A DNA stretch of 64,000 nt from Malaya genurostris (lineage: Eukaryota; Arthropoda; Insecta; Diptera; Culicidae): the NCBI RefSeq assembly GCF_030247185.1, contig NC_080572.1, positions 188,384,866 through 188,448,865 of the forward strand. Reading direction: 5' to 3'. The notes beneath the pieces were generated by a model. That model worked only from the letters and a program-made list of their open reading frames with translations. It was not told the origin of the DNA and ran no database searches. The translations under genes were made by a program, and so were the position numbers. The stretch's first letter is position 1, and every line of letters starts with the position of its first letter. Positions 21,610 through 33,584 of this stretch are shown in pieces.

Positions 21610-21900
21610 CCCTATAATATAATATAATATAATATAATATAATATAATATAATATAATATAATATAATATAATATAATATAATATAATATAATATAATAT
21701 AATATAATACAACATAATGCAATACAATATAACATAATATAATAGAATACAATATAATATAATATATTATAATATAATACCATATAATATGATATAATGC
21801 AATGCAGTATAATACCATACAACATAGTATATAATAACATAAAATAGTGTAAGCCGATAATATGTGAAATTATATGCTATGATACAATATAACAGTTAAT
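21610..21900. repeat. (AATAT)n simple repeat, decaying rightwards
   Basis: Near-perfect AATAT pentamers to about 21707, then a degraded version with CAATAC and ATAACAT variants. The poly-Ile/Tyr frames are artefacts. Confidence 0.95.
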
Positions 21901-21924
21901 GTCGCAGTGTAAGTTACGCTCTTC

Positions 21925-21963
<39 letters not shown>

Positions 21964-21989
21964 TAATAATAATAATAATAATAATAATA
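21925..21989. repeat. (AAT)n microsatellite
   Basis: About 21 AAT triplets with one CAA interruption. The following 21990-22435 is non-repetitive and I recognise nothing in it. Confidence 0.92.
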
Positions 21990-22436
21990 CATGATGTAAT
22001 AAACAACAGAATTATATGTTGTAATATACTATGATAAACACTGCACTTTAGGATGGGCTTCAACCTACAAGCCATTTCGCACCCTCTCATTCTGCTACTA
22101 ACGCAGAAGGCGATAGCACCCAGTCGACGCCGTTCTATTGATCAAATGTCATCATAGACGCTCGGGGAGGCATGAGATAGGGACTTGTGAGGACTTAGTT
22201 ATCTCACCATTTGACGACCATTTTTACTTATCATGAAATCATGAGCAATAACTCTTCTCCCATGAAAATTAATCATGATTCGAAAATGCGTTACTTGAAG
22301 AATGCATTTCTTCCAAAGCTCGTACACTTTGAACCTTCTGCCTCAAGTGATGTGATAGATTAATAGATTAATGGCGAAGCAAAAAGCGGACATTGAAAAG
22401 CAAGACCTGCTGAAAATGTTTAATTGACCCTGAAGC

Positions 22437-22459
22437 ACACATACACACATACACACACA

Positions 22460-22542
<83 letters not shown>
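22437..22542. repeat. (CA)n microsatellite
   Basis: A CA tract of just over 100 bp. The LINE ORF1 frame becomes recognisable immediately after it, so the microsatellite marks the present 5' edge of that element. Confidence 0.95.
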
Positions 22543-22543
<1 letters not shown>

Positions 22544-23767
22544 GGTTTACATCCGGACCAAAGCCAATGGTAAAAAATGGAACCCTCTAAGACTTTCAAA
22601 AGACCTGTCCTCGCGATACAATACTGTACAAAAAATTGAAAAAGTACGCCCGCACAAGCTTAGGGTCTTGTTAGCCAGTGCAAAACAGGCTAACGATATC
22701 GTTCAATGTGAGCTCTTCACGCGGGAGTATCGCGTATACGTACCAGCTCGCGAAGTCGAGATAGACGGCGTGATCACCGATCCGAGTCTGACTTGCGAGG
22801 ACGTTCTTAAGCATGTGGCAGGCGGTTTTAAAAACCCCCTACTCAATAACGTTAAGATACTGGACTGCAAGCAATTGCGTTCAGTATCGACCGCTGAGGA
22901 TGGGACTAAGTCCTATATCCCATCAGACTCGTATCGGGTGACTTTCGCTGGCTCGGCTTTGCCTAATTACGTCCTCCTGGACCGAGTCCGTTTACCGGTT
23001 CGTCTTTTTGTGCCGCGGGTCATGAATTGCACCAATTGCAAACAATTGGGACATACAGCATTCCATTGTTGCAAAAAATCCAGGTGTATAAAGTGGGGAG
23101 GGAGTCATGCGGATAACTCTTGCAGTGGAAACAATGAAAAGTGTCTCTACTGTAAGGAGGGGCCGCATGACCTCTCTAATTGTCCCGTGTACAAATTGCG
23201 TAAGTATAAAATGGAGCGTTCACTCAAGCAACATTCCAAACGCTCATTTGTGGAAATGTTGAAATGTGCTACGCCACCTAGCGAAAATCCTTACGCTTAC
23301 CTGTCAACTGACGAGAGCGAATATGATGACCCCCTCGAAGGTACATCTTCGGCTGTCCCTCATAGCTCATCAATCAGAAAGAGAGGAAATAAATCTTCTC
23401 AAAAGCTCCCTAGTAAGGGTTCGAAGATGTCCTCTGATGGGTCTCGAAAAATTACAACAACTGATAGTGATGACAAAAAACCAGAGAAAAATGCTCCAGG
23501 CCTTGGAAAATTAAATTCCGAGCAAGAATTTCCATCACTTCCTGGGACTTCAAAACCTCCGAAAGTCCCTAAAGATCAGTCAGAGAATTTACCAGGTACT
23601 GGGTTTGTTAAATTCTCTGATATTGTAGACTGGATCATGTCTACTTTCAATATTTCTGAACCTCTTAAAAGCCTGATAACGGCTTTTTTCCTACAGTTAA
23701 AACATTCTTGAAGCAGTTGACTGCAAAATGGCCCCTTCTTTCAGCGATTGTATCCTTCGATGGCTAA
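22543..23767 (+). pseudogene. I-clade LINE ORF1 (gag-like, three zinc knuckles)
   Basis: Open from the edge of the CA tract: VYIRTKANGKKWNPLRLSKD, then VRPHKLRVLLASAKQAND. Three CCHC-type knuckles follow, CTNCKQLGHTAFHC, CIKWGGSHADNSC (second Cys replaced by Trp) and CLYCKEGPHDLSNC. A Ser/Lys-rich region and LNSEQEFPSLPGTSKPPKVP come after. A one-base shift near 23690 truncates the frame at 23711. In the other frame the natural C-terminus continues (TFLKQLTAKWPLLSAIV) to the TAA at 23765. The product would bind LINE RNA in the RNP. The true N-terminus is missing. Confidence 0.85.
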
Positions 23768-26700
23768 GTCACCCACCGAGGTCACGGATACAATCACTGT
23801 TATACAGTGGAATTGTAGAAGTATCATCCCAGAAATAGATCCTTTCAAATTTCTAGTAAATAATCTGAAATGTGACGCATTTGCATTGTGCGAAACTTGG
23901 CTAACTTCTGAAATACCCTTAAACTTCCACGATTTTAACATTATTCGTCTGGATCGAGATGATCCCTATGGAGGAGTACTATTGGGGATCAAAAAGTGCT
24001 ATTCTTTCTATCGCATTAACCTCCCCTCGATACCAGGTATTGAAGTTGTCGCATGTCATGTTACAATCAAAGGCAAGGACCTTTGCATTGCTTCCATCTA
24101 CATTCCTCCAAGAGCCTCGGTTGGGTATCAGCGGCTCAGTGATATCATTGAGTTCCTTCCCGCACCGACGTTGGTTTTAGGAGACTTTAACTCACACGGT
24201 ACGGGATGGGGCTGTCTTCACGACGATAATAGATCAGCTATGATCCATGATATCTGCGACAACTTCAATATGACAATCTTGAATACGGGAGAAATGACAC
24301 GAACCACCAGCAAGATGAAGTGCGCTGGATTTATCCCTTTGCTCGACATCGCTACGGTTGGACTGCACGTGGAAGGTGATCCCTGATCTCCACGGTAGCG
24401 ATCATCTACCTATCGTGATTTCAATCGCCTACGGATTAAGACCATCGGAGACAATCAATGTTTCGTATGACCTCACATGAAATATTGATTGGAAATGCTA
24501 CGCAAATTTGATATCTGAGAAACTAAAAACAACACAAGAACTTCCTCCGGAGGAAGAGTACACGTTTTTGGCTGGCTTGATTCTCGACACCGCGACTCAA
24601 GCTCAGACGAAACGTGTACCCGGCGCGAAAACTAACATCCGTCCCCAAAACCCGTGGTGGGACAAAGAGTGCTCAGAATTAAACGCGAAGAGAACTTCAT
24701 CATTTGTCGAGTTTAGGAAAAACGGAACACCTGATAATTTTAGAAACTACGCGGCATTAGACGCTAAAATGAAAAGCTTGATTAAGGCGAAGAAAAGTGG
24801 ATATTGGCGTCGATTCGTAGACGGATTATCGAGAGAAACATCAATGAGCACTCTTTGGAACACAGCCCGATGAATGCGCTTGTTGCGCATTCCACAAACG
24901 AAAGCGAGGAATATTCTAACCGTTGGATATTCGATTTCGCTAAAAAAATATGCCCAGACTCTGCTCCGGACCAGAGGATCTCCCGCGCCGTGACGTCAAA
25001 TACAAACGAAACACCGTTTTCGATGGTAGAGTTCTCACTTGCGCTCTTATCGTGTAACAATAAAGCTCCGGGATTAGACAAAATCAAATTCAACTTGTTG
25101 AAAAAACTGCCTGACTCAGCCAAAAGACGTTTATTGAATTTATTTAATAAGCTTCTTGAGAATAATATTGTCCCACACGACTGGAGACAAGTAAGAGTTA
25201 TTGGCATTCAAACACCAGGGAAACCAGCTTCCGATCACAATTCGTATCGGCCGATTGCTATACTTTCCTGTATCCGGAAATTGCTCGAAAAAATGATTCT
25301 GTTTCGTCTAGACAATTGGGTCGAGACTAATGGCTTACTTTCAGATACACAATTCGGCTTCCGCAGGGGCAAAGGAACGAACGATTGTCTTGCGTTGCTC
25401 TCAACCGTAATTCAAATGGCATTTGCTCGTAAACAACAAATGGCGTCAGTTCTCCTAGACATCAAGGGGGCTTTTGATTCAGTTTCCATAAACATCTTAT
25501 CCGAGAAGTTGCATCAGCATGGTCTTTCACCAATTATGAATAACTTTTTGTATAATCTGTTGTCCGAGAAATACATGTAATTCGCACATGGTGATTTGTC
25601 GACAATACGATTCAGTTACATGGGTCTTCCTCAGGGCTCATGCTTAAGCCCCCTTTTATACACTTTTACGTAAACAACATTGATGAATGTATCAACACAT
25701 CTTGCACGCTAAGACAACTTGCCGACGACAGCGTTGTGTCTATTATAGGACCCAAAGCTGTCGATCTCCAAGGACCACTGCAAGATACCCTCAACAACTT
25801 GTCGACATGGGCTCTTCAAATGGGTATCGAGTTCTCTACGGAGAAAACTGAGCTGGTTGTATTTTCAAGGAAACGAGAACCAGCACAACTACAGCTTCAA
25901 CTAGGGGGTGAAACCATAGCTCAGGTCTTCACATTTAAATATCTCGGGGTCTGGTTCGACTCCAAAGGCACCTGGGGATGTCACATTAGGTATCTGAAAC
26001 AAAAATGCCAGCCGAGAATCAATTTTCTTCGTACAATAACCGGAACTTGGTGGGGTGCCCACCCAGGAGACCTGATCAGGCTGTACCAAACAACGATATT
26101 GTCCGTAATGGAATATGAATGCTTCTGCTTCCGATCCGCCGCGAACACCCATTTCATTAAACTGGAAAGAGTTCAGTATCGTTGTTTGCGTATTGCCTTA
26201 GGTTGCATGCAGTCGACTCACACGATGAGTCTCGAAGTGCTCGCGGGCGTCTTACCGTTGAAAAATCGATTTTGGGATCTCTCATATCGATTGCTAATCC
26301 GATGTGATATCTTGAATCCGATGGTGATTGAAAACTTCGAAAGGTTTGTCGAGCTCAATTCTCAGACCCGTTTTATGTCCTTGTATTTTGATTACATGGC
26401 TCAGAATATTAATCCTTCTTCGTTTGTTTCCAACCGTGCTCATTTCTTGGATACTTCTGATTCTACTGTGTTTTTCGACACATCCATGAGAAAAGAAATT
26501 CGTGGAATTCCGGATCACGTGTACCCTTAAGTGACCCCAAATATTTTTTATAATAAATTTAGAACAGTCAACTGTGAAAAGGTGTTTTACACTGACGGAT
26601 CAAACATCAACGAGTCCACAGGCTTCGGCATCTTCAATCAAAACATTCACCGCTTCTTACAAACTCAGTGATCCGGCTTCAGTTTACGTCGCAGAATTAG

Positions 26701-27417
26701 CTGCTATTCAGTACACCCTCGAGATCATTGAAACCTTGCCCAAAGACCATTACTTCATTGTCACGGACAGTGTAAGCTCAATAGAAGCTCTCCGGGCAAT
26801 GAAGCCAGGAAAGTATCCCCCATATTTCCTGAGGAAAATACGGGAACATTTGAGAACTTTATCTGAACGGTCTTATTTAATATCGTTAGTCTGGGTCCCT
26901 TCGCATTGTTCCATTCCGGGCAATGAAAAGGCTGACTCGCTGGCTAAAGTGGGCGCATTAGGTGACATTTATGAAAGACCAATCTGCTTCAATTTTCAGT
27001 ATTTCTCGTCAGAAAACTCTCGAAAGTTGGCAAGCTTCACGGACCAATGGCGAACTGGGACGATGGCTACACTCCATTATCCCTAGGGTATCGACGAAAC
27101 CTTGGTTCAGGGGGATGAACGTGAGTCGCGATTTCGTTCGTGTTATGTCGCGGCTAATGTCAAATCACTACACTTTCAACGCACATCTCCGGCGTGTTGG
27201 GCTCGCGGAGAGCGGTCTCTGCACCTGTGGCGACGGTTATCAAGACATCGAGCATGTCGTGTGGTCGTGCGTAGAGTATCGTGACGCCAGGTCGAAGCTA
27301 CTGGAATCCCTTAGGGCCCGAGGTAGACCGCCTGAGGTTCCGGTTCGGGATGAGTTGGTGAGTCGGGATAGTCCATATATGAGAATATCTCGACTTGTAT
27401 TAATGGCAGCAACCTAA
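23760..27417 (+). pseudogene. I-clade LINE ORF2 (endonuclease, RT, RNase H)
   Basis: APE endonuclease (about 23800-24450): QWNCRS, CETW, GDFNSHG and, after a shift near 24318, GSDHLPIV. RT (about 25020-25900): KAPGLDKIKFNLLKK, SYRPIAILSC, QFGFRRGKGTNDCL, LLDIKGAFDSV, MGLPQGSCLSPLLY and LADDSVVS (25718-25729). RNase H (about 26575-26990): FYTDGSN, VAELAAIQ, TDSVSS and HCSIPGNEKADSLAK. A C-terminal CTCGDGYQDIEHVVWSC follows. Breaks: shift near 24318, TGA 24477-24479, shift near 24830, TAA 25578-25580, a one-base loss near 25661, and further shifts near 26525, 26650 and 27020. The function was target-primed reverse transcription. It is now inactive. Confidence 0.88.
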
Positions 27418-27439
27418 TTCTTTCACTGTTTCATCAAAA

Positions 27440-28560
27440 ATATGATCAGGAATTTAGGACAATGTTTTGTACAGTGTGAGATAACCACAAACAACTCAAA
27501 AATAAAGTTTTCTCCCAATTTGAAAACAACGCGGAAAACTTTCGCTTGGGTTTTTTCGCGCAAGGACGACGATTTCGAGGTAGTCAGGCATATATCTTCA
27601 ACTGAACGTTATAAAAGGGGAATCGTGGACGAAAATAGATCATTTCTCATTGTGCGTTGGATAAAGGCAGACGTCGGGGCAAGAAGACGCATTCAAACAG
27701 CGGCATCGGAGAGCGCACCTTCTGCGTGGGTAGAAAACCTCAAACGCTCAGGTCGTAGTTCTCATTTGCCTCCCGGTCATCAAGGCGAGAAGACACATTA
27801 AACCAGTTTCGCATCATTTGGCCCTGCGAGCGGATGGTTTGTACGCAAAGCTAGTTTCAACTCAAACAAGAGCGATTGCATCATGCAACAGAGCTTCTGG
27901 TCGTTTGCATTGGAGAGAAATAAAAACGAAGAACGAAAAGTGGACAACATTATATAAAATCAGCCGTTCTAATGGCTCTAAATGTTATCTAAAGAACTAT
28001 TAAGATTACTTCTTTGCAAATCGAAGGAAAAAATCATCAGTTTAGTGAAAACCCAAAATAATTTGATTTGCTTCGTGCACTTTTTGCTGTGCGAAAATCG
28101 TTCGAGAAAAATGTTCCGAGCTGTGCTAAATATCGTAAAGAATTCCACAATTTGGTTCTTCTAAATGGCAGAAATGCATCCTGTACAACATCTTGATAGT
28201 TTCTTTCAATGAAATATGCAAATCCGAAATGAAATAATCGACGTCAAAATTCTATAAGTGCCTATAGGTGTGGCCGTTGGAACCGCCCATTTGTGAAAAA
28301 GCTACAAACGAAATCACGTAAAAAGAAACCTCTTGAGAAAAATTGATTCAGTTTGGCATCCTTTGGCACTGCGAGCGGATGTTTTGCGGTTTGTACGCAT
28401 AACTCAAACAAGAGCGATTGCATCATGCAACATTTTCTTTCAATGAAATGTGCAAATCCGAAATGAGATAATCGACGTCAAAAATCGTTTAGAATTCTCG
28501 TAGTGAAAAGGGGGAAAGTTTCACAATCCACACAATCGATCAACTATCAATTCGAATTCG
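27440..28560. other. Unclassified stretch with an internal duplication
   Basis: 27822-27896 and 28363-28435 share CACTGCGAGCGGATG-like, GGTTTGTACGCA and CAAGAGCGATTGCATCATGC blocks. 28200-28250 and 28436-28490 share CTTTCAATGAAAT, GCAAATCCGAAATGA and AATAATCGACGTCAAAA. TATA-like words occur at 27610 (TATAAAAGG) and 27952 (TATATAAAAT). It may be an LTR-type or duplicated element remnant. No protein family recognised. Confidence 0.35.
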
Positions 28561-30660
28561 AAAGTATAAAGAAATGGTGTCAGTTTTATTCGTATCGACG
28601 ACATCCAGTTATGTCTCTGACATTACACACCCGTACTTTTTTCCAATAGAAAATAAATTGAAACTCGAAAGACTTTGTATGCAAAATGTTACTAACTTTA
28701 TAATAAAAATTAAAGTGTCTCTTCCAACAGAAGCGCAACATAACCCGGTTATGTAAGTGTCTCTTAAGACATCTAAGTTCATGAACATCACTGAAAGGCA
28801 GTACAGACTTTTGATGCTCTAAATAAGGTTCGGTTCCTCGTACGCCGCCGACGCAGTCATGCACTTATTTTTATGTCGTTCGCATCACAAGACAAGAGTC
28901 CAGTGTACTTGAACTACACCAAAATACGACAGTGGTTTATTATTGGTAATAAAATTTATCCTATTTTATTGTGTTCCAATCCTTTATCATCAAATTGTGA
29001 GCATGATGTTGTTATTAGATTGACTAGAACGGTATGGTCTGGAATAAAGTATTATTCCAAGGGTAAGAGCTGATTCGAACACAACGAACCTAGTTTAACG
29101 ATCAAAAACACATACATGTTCTATACAGACCTGACTCATGTCAACCGAAAATAATCACAAAAGAATAAAGAGTTACCTTTTCCACTGGCTAAAAGGAACG
29201 GATAAATAAAAAGTTCGCCCAAACTTAATACAGCTTATAATGGTGAGCTGACTGGAACATACCTGTAAGTAGATAAAGGAAAAGAAAACTGTAAGTTGGC
29301 GAAACAATGTCATAAAACTAAACTTTATCAGTCACTGTAAATTTTGTAACAGAAGCCAACACTAAAGACACAACACAACATGACAATAAAGTCATTTCCT
29401 TCCGCAGAAACTTACAGCCTTACACGGGCTAGAATAAAAAAAAAACAGCACCTCTGCTTCCTACCTGTCCAAGTGTTACATCCTCTAGAGCAAAAAAAAA
29501 TATTGTAGTACACTATTCCACAAACAACACGAGCACGCTTCACAAGGGAAAGTGGTAGCCCAATAATTCCTCGCAACAGTCGAGCAGGTTCATAACCTCG
29601 GTGACTGGGTGGTGTACTCAGTAGCGCAGAACAGACAGCATTTGCATAAGCAAACAGTTTGGTCGCAGTGACACAACCGAGCCTAACACACTCGAGGCGC
29701 CACCGTCCTTCCGACGAACCCGAAATACCGCTTATTGGTTCATAATATTACAAAACCATTCGGTTTCGGTTCGGCTGTTCGGTGGTTGCCATTGTTTCAA
29801 ACTTCCGTCAGCCCGAAAAGGCTGCACCTCACTAGATAAGCAGAGGATAATTAATTTTAAATGAGGCACTTGTTCAAAAATAGCGCAAGCAACGAGTCAT
29901 TCTCGACTGGAGTTTGTTTTCTCTCGTTTTTTGCCGCATCATCTGAGTGGAACAAAAAGAAAACAATTCCAAAGGAAAGCAGCTTGATGAGAGGAATTCG
30001 CTGAAAGCGACTACCTAGTTTCCTAGGACATCACTCGAAGCCCTTTTCATATGGGCACCGTTCAGTTCCTTCCTTCCGAAATTAAAGAACTATGGGTGAA
30101 ATATATTCTATGATGACGCCTTAAATTAAGAGTCACTATCAGCAGTTAACTACGACTGACGTTCGTTCCACGTACAGAGCTGTCATCAACTCAACACGAA
30201 ACACGTGAAAACAGACAAGTTCATTAAATATTACAACGTGTTAGATGAGGCGTAAAAGTGATACTTTCACGCATCAAGCGCGCCAGGGACCGAGTGTCAT
30301 ACCGGTGCCATAATGACATAACGGAACAAATGATTGTTATTTGAGTGCTGATAAATGATACAATTGGAGACGTTTTATAAAATGACAATAGTACTGGAAA
30401 TTATCCCTACAGCTTGACAAACGTTGTGTTTGTGCGTGCTTAAAGAAAACGGTTTCTCTCTTATGTGGTTTTCGGAAAGGATTTGAACTAACCATGTAGC
30501 TAGTAACCTTTCAATATCAACATCAACATTTAGGAAAATAATAAAAGCTAAAAGAGATGACATTACTGATGACAATTGGTACTACAAACTAATGGATGAA
30601 AACGCGATTAGTGAACCAGTTGTATCCTTCAGACTTAAAAATTTCGCAATAGCATTTGGA
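28561..30660. other. No gene recognised
   Basis: Mixed-composition DNA. 29440-30250 is less AT-rich and looks unique. The short frames (28574-28756, 28873-29073) lack any recognisable motif. Confidence 0.35.
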
Positions 30661-31177
30661 AAGAATGAAAAACCACTTCATAATCCACCTAGTGATTTTA
30701 TGATGTCTCCCTCATGCTTCTTCAAACAGGCTTAAGCTTGTGGAAATCGGTTCATTCGTCTCCAAGAAAAATGAGTGGAGAGAAAAAAAAGCATTTTATT
30801 AGTTGTGTCACTCATATCGGTATATCTCTGGAAATGACAGTCATTTGATCTGATAAATTTAACAAATGAATTAATAGAACCTTCCAAATAAACCTAGAAA
30901 AGCTTTTTGAAATCGGATCAACTTTTTCCAGGAAAATTGAGTGGAGAAAAAAAAATCGTTTTGTCAGTTATGTAACTTATACCAGCATATCTCCGGAACT
31001 GGAAGTGACAGCCTCCTGACCTGCGAACTTGATTCGCCACTCAATAGTAGCCTTCAGATGAACCTCAGCTTGTTGAAATCGGTTTGGACAATTCCGAGAA
31101 AATTTTGCGGATAGAAAAATCCTTGAAAAGTGCACATACATTTTCCAATCTCGTTGAGCTGAGTCGAATAGTATATA

Positions 31178-32106
31178 CAGTCTGTTACATAAGAGCGTGG
31201 TCACGATTACTCGCGATCGGTAAAGTGGAATGGTGTGATATTTTTTTTGTTTAACACAGAGAACAGTACTGTCCTTGACGCAATGCGAGAATAAATCAGC
31301 TGAGTAATTGTTTACAATTCGATTTGAGCATTGTTCCAAAATGAGTACCGCGTACGCTACGCGCTTCGAAGAAGTTTTTTTTGTGCTCGCACCCGAAAGG
31401 TCCCAAAATGACCCAAGCTGCCGCGACGAAATACATGCAAAAGTCGAAACAGTTTGTGAGTAAGTGGGTGAATCATTTTAAAGAGGTGAAAAATGCCGAC
31501 GACTTTCCAAATCGCGGCTCTGTCGATGTATTGTCAGAAAAGGTAAAAAGACGAAAAAGTTATTTGGGAGCTGTTTTTGAAGGATCCGACATTAACTTAA
31601 CGCGAAGGTGCTTCAAAATTGACCAAAAAAGATTTAAATATATTGTTCGGAACTGTTCGCAGACATTTGATCGCAGATAATTAGAAATTCCGAAGTACTT
31701 TGCAAAAACCGATGTTGAGTGAAAAACATGTCCAAAAACGTCTTTAATGGGCAAAAGAGCAAAATGGTGTCGTGACCTTGGATTGGCTCTCAAAGTCGCC
31801 CGATGCCAATTCTATTGAGAACGTTTGGTCTTAAATGAAGATGAAGCTTGGGAAAAACCGACCACACAATTTGAAACCGCCGAATTCACAAATTTGCAGG
31901 TCGTTTTCGGAAGACTACGCGTAAAATCTCACTCGAAGTATGCCTCGAAGGAGTCAAGCCATTATTAACGCTGAAGAGGATCGCACTTGCTATTAATGTA
32001 TTTGCATGCAAGTTTTTGATGAAATAAAACTATGTTCAAAAGTATTTTCGTGTTAAATCTTTTCACTTTCTCACAACAGTAACCCCGCTAACAGTGTAAC
32101 AGACTG
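31178..32106 (+). mobile_element. Internally deleted Tc1/mariner-type element
   Basis: Terminal inverted repeats CAGTCTGTTACA (31178-31189) and TGTAACAGACTG (32095-32106). It interrupts a family R copy. A TA lies at the left edge, while the right copy of the TA seems mutated. The 929-bp interior holds the two ends of a transposase gene. Confidence 0.8.
31381..31850 (+). pseudogene. Tc1/mariner-type transposase, middle deleted
   Basis: The N-terminal HTH part reads MTQAAATKYMQKSKQFVSKW, then NHFKEVKNADDFPNRGSVD. After frameshifts it continues with GTVRRHLIADN, KFRSTLQKPMLSEKHVQKRL and WAKEQNG. The sequence then jumps to LDWLSKSPDANSIENVW, the C-terminal catalytic-Glu motif. The region with the first two catalytic Asp residues is gone. 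Stops follow ADN and KRL. Confidence 0.75.
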
Positions 32107-32332
32107 AAACACTAAGGTTCTCGAATGCTCCAATCAAAAGTCGGGTTAACGAGCAATTCTATGTCCTACCTGCAGAGAAAGGCAGAAATAAATATATTTA
32201 CTGGATTTGAGGTAATAAAATTTTTCAGATTCGAGTAAAATATCTGGATTGGATCTGGATATTTTTTTTTAAATGTGGAAAACCCCAATATTGGAGTATT
32301 TCCCTAAAACAATAACCATGTGTCTCCATTAC

Positions 32333-32405
32333 AGCTCTACTAAAAGGAATCTCATGGTGCATAAGTACTAGAACTTAGCACCATGCGTTTCCTTCTAATA
32401 GAGCT
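32333..32405. repeat. Compact hairpin (28-bp arms)
   Basis: AGCTCTACTAAAAGGAATCT... pairs with the complement of GTTTCCTTCTAATAGAGCT, and TCATGGTGC pairs with GCACCATG. Inside, TAAGT/ACTTA extends the stem, leaving a loop of about 7 nt. The arms have a few mismatches. It could be a tiny MITE or a short-RNA precursor-like fold. Confidence 0.6.
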
Positions 32406-32533
32406 TCAATTTTTCACGCAGTGTTGATTGTGATTTTTTGTTTAGAAAAAAATCTAGCATTTCGGTTTAAACTTATTTTTTAATGTTGACACATTTAAAA
32501 AAAATTGAAACCGAAGCTTTTAATATTTATTTA

Positions 32534-33455
32534 ATACATGGGCTGAAAAGTCCCGGGCCTAACACAAATATGGCGCTAGTTTTATTGTATGATGATGCAG
32601 AACGCAGTGGGCATCCAAATGAGGCGATTACACCATAAAACATAAAACAAAATCCACAAAATCGATTTGAATTATCGAAAATTGAAGTTGTGTGAGTTAG
32701 CTGGCATCGTAAAGATATCAAAAAAACGTGTTGGCTTTATATTACATAAGCATTTGACTATGAGGAAGCTCTGTTCAAGGTGGGTGGCGCATTTGTTCAC
32801 TGTTGACCAAAACCGAAAACGTGTTGATGATTCTGAGCAGTGTTTGTCCATGTTTAAACGTACGATATGTGACAACGTATGAAACATGGATTTATCACTT
32901 CACTTCGGAATCAAAACGATCGTCATCTGAGTGGACAGCAACTGGTGAACCTCGTCCAAAGCGACCGAAAGCACAACAATTGGCTGGATATGGCGGGTTA
33001 TGCCATCGGTATTTTGGGATGTGCGGGATGTAATATTTATCGACTATCTTGAGAAAGGAAATACCATTAACAGTGAATGTTATATAGCGATTGAAGGCCA
33101 AAGAAAAAAAATTTCATCAAGACAGTGCTACAAGTCAATCAAAACAATGGCAAAACTACAATAATTGAACTTCGAATTGCTCCCACATTCACCGTATTCG
33201 CTTGATTTGGCTCCCAGCGACTACTAGCTGTTCGCAGACTTGAATAAAAATGCTCGCCGGTAAGAAATTTTGCACGAACGAAAAGGTTATCGCTGAAACA
33301 AAAGATGAATCGTTCTACAAAAGTACAATTGAAATGTAAGAGCAGCGCTGGTCGTTGCGTTGCTCTTGATGGAGATTACTTTGATGAAGAAAGTTAATTT
33401 TGAACCAAAAAATCACGTTCTCTTTGTTAAGCGCAGGACTTTTCAGCTCATGTGT
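32534..33455 (+). mobile_element. mariner element, decayed
   Basis: Ends AACACATGAGCTGAAAAGTCC (right, in complement) and AATACATGGGCTGAAAAGTC (left) are inverted repeats, each next to TA. Interior pieces read LKLCELAGIVKISKKRVGFI, then HLTMRKLCSRWVAHLFTVDQ, and FELLPHSPYSLDLAPSDY near 33175-33230. That is a DD34D mariner transposase missing its N-terminus and broken by many stops. The last catalytic Asp (APSDY) is still present and is followed by a stop. Confidence 0.8.
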
Positions 33456-33584
33456 TATTACTAAAAATCCAGAGTGGTACCAAACCTATGATTCAAATTT
33501 TTAAATGCAATTTTTCAATTCATAGTTTGTAAAACTATGATTCAAATTTTTCAATGCAAGAATAAAAACTTTTTTCAATCCACG

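Larger units (their letters stand above)
22543..27430 (+). mobile_element. I-clade non-LTR retrotransposon, near full length but decayed
   Basis: ORF1 (gag) and ORF2 (endonuclease, reverse transcriptase, RNase H, terminal Cys/His region) lie in the order expected of the I clade. The two ORFs meet in an ATGGCTAA overlap at 23760-23767. At least seven frameshifts or stops disable ORF2. The 5' end is lost in a CA microsatellite. No convincing 3' tail or target duplication was found. The protein resembles the abundant Aedes I-type family. Confidence 0.85.
30672..32190 (+). repeat. Dispersed family R copy split by a Tc1-like element
   Basis: Starts with CCACCTAGTGATTTTATGAT. Modules carry GAAATCGGTTCATTCGTCT and CCGGAACTGGAAGTGACA. 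The GAGCTGAGTCGAATAGTATA end region is cut at 31177 by the Tc1-like element. The rest resumes after 32106 (ACACTAAGGTTCTCG) and ends at the degraded GCAGAGAAAGGCAG. Confidence 0.65.

Noticed and set aside
22343..22540. Cys/Val repeat protein
   Set aside because: Translation of the (CA)n tract.
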